Assembly: GCA_036381615.1 (NCBI GenBank)
Contig: DASVCL010000080.1
Location: 3,278-67,277 of the forward strand
DNA from: CALANV01 sp036381615
GTDB lineage: Bacteria; Pseudomonadota; Alphaproteobacteria; CACIAM-22H2
Length of the DNA: 64,000 nucleotides
Direction: 5' to 3'
Of this stretch, positions 63,637 to 64,000 are shown one piece after another. Below the pieces are notes generated by a model. The model saw only the letters and a list, made by a program, of their open reading frames with translations, made no database searches and was not told the origin of the DNA. Position 1 is the first letter of the stretch. The number at the start of each line of letters is the position of its first letter. The translations under genes were made by a program, and so were the position numbers.

Positions 63637-63840
63637 ATGGCCGACCGGGTGATCAACCTTTCCGCTTCCGGCGCCCGCCGCCGGACGAAGAAATGTCCGA
63701 TCTGCGGACGACCGCCGGAGCCGGCGAACGCGCCGTTCTGTTCGCGGCGCTGTGCCGACGAGGACCTGCGGCGCTGGCTGTCCGGCGAATACCGCATCCC
63801 CAGCGAGGAGGCGCCCGACCCGGACGGCGCGGCGGGCTGA
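63637..63840 (+). CDS. yacG: DNA gyrase inhibitor YacG (zinc protein)
   Basis: A 67-residue zinc-binding protein with CPICGRP and FCSRRCADEDLRRWLSGEYRIP, i.e. a C-x2-C...C-x3-C site; homologues bind and inhibit GyrB. The ATG at 63637 gives the typical short N-terminus. It follows the RNase gene by 25 bases and precedes tRNA-Phe, as in other alphaproteobacteria. Confidence 0.92.
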   Translation: MADRVINLSASGARRRTKKCPICGRPPEPANAPFCSRRCADEDLRRWLSGEYRIPSEEAPDPDGAAG

Positions 63841-63914
63841 AACCTCCCGGTCCGGCGTTCTGGACAGACGCGGACGATTTCTCTATAAGCGGCCCGTCCG
63901 ATTTCCGGGACAAA

Positions 63915-63990
<76 letters not shown>

Positions 63991-64000
63991 TTCCGATCAT

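Overview
The window looks like chromosomal DNA of a high-GC alphaproteobacterium, probably Rhodospirillales-like. The strongest evidence is the block from about 54.5 to 64.0 kb. It holds dcd and then the conserved alphaproteobacterial order murA, DUF2948, short-form hisG, hisD, UPF0262, low-molecular-weight phosphatase, infA, maf, RNase E/G, yacG and tRNA-Phe. Most of the rest is accessory transport and catabolism, with TRAP, amino-acid ABC and DMT/MFS transporters and IclR and GntR regulators.

Layout. 0-3.8 kb: the 3' end of one hybrid histidine kinase, a second complete hybrid kinase, and an opposite-strand trio of two small DUF5985-like membrane proteins and a winged-helix protein. 4-6 kb: a DMT exporter and glucokinase. 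6.3-11.3 kb: an iron-acquisition set (PepSY-TM protein, PiuC-type dioxygenase, TonB-dependent siderophore receptor, small conserved protein behind a Fur-like box). 11.4-23.7 kb: a catabolic region with an IclR regulator, FAD monooxygenase, TAXI-type TRAP transporter, a second IclR regulator with a striking twin operator, an ACMSD-type amidohydrolase, an Aap-type amino-acid ABC transporter lacking its ATPase gene, and a HisC-like aminotransferase. 24.0-28.1 kb: an envelope lipoprotein cluster (LpoB, COG3014, YcfL-like, a secreted protein and a glycine-zipper lipoprotein). 28.2-32.2 kb: an SDR pseudogene, a VOC protein, an MFS exporter and a DUF5996 protein. 32.6-34.9 kb: an orphan solute-binding protein next to a chemoreceptor. 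35.0-41.2 kb: a GntR regulator with two DNA-binding domains, divergent from an SDR / Ldh-type dehydrogenase / DctPQM TRAP operon. 41.5-44.6 kb: tRNA-Thr followed by a foreign-looking segment with small orphan genes, an intact IS5-family element using a -1 frameshift, and a nested Rz/Rz1-like phage relic. 44.6-49.4 kb: a SoeABC/DmsABC-type molybdoenzyme operon. 49.6-54.3 kb: AlkA-type glycosylase, an 8-bp minisatellite, an FAD amine oxidoreductase, a persulfide-dioxygenase-like MBL hydrolase, and a DUF924 protein with an extra basic N-terminal segment.

How the genes may work together. Two transporter-plus-dehydrogenase or oxygenase modules (11.4-23.7 and 35.0-41.2 kb) look like self-regulated uptake and degradation loci for unidentified organic acids or aromatic/amino compounds. 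The Soe-like enzyme and the MBL hydrolase suggest handling of sulfite or persulfide sulfur. No single element is certainly a new system. The best candidates are the IclR-controlled catabolic locus with its mirrored operators, the lipoprotein cluster, the binding-protein/chemoreceptor pair, and an EF-hand/RTX-like protein inserted in the otherwise invariant infA neighbourhood.
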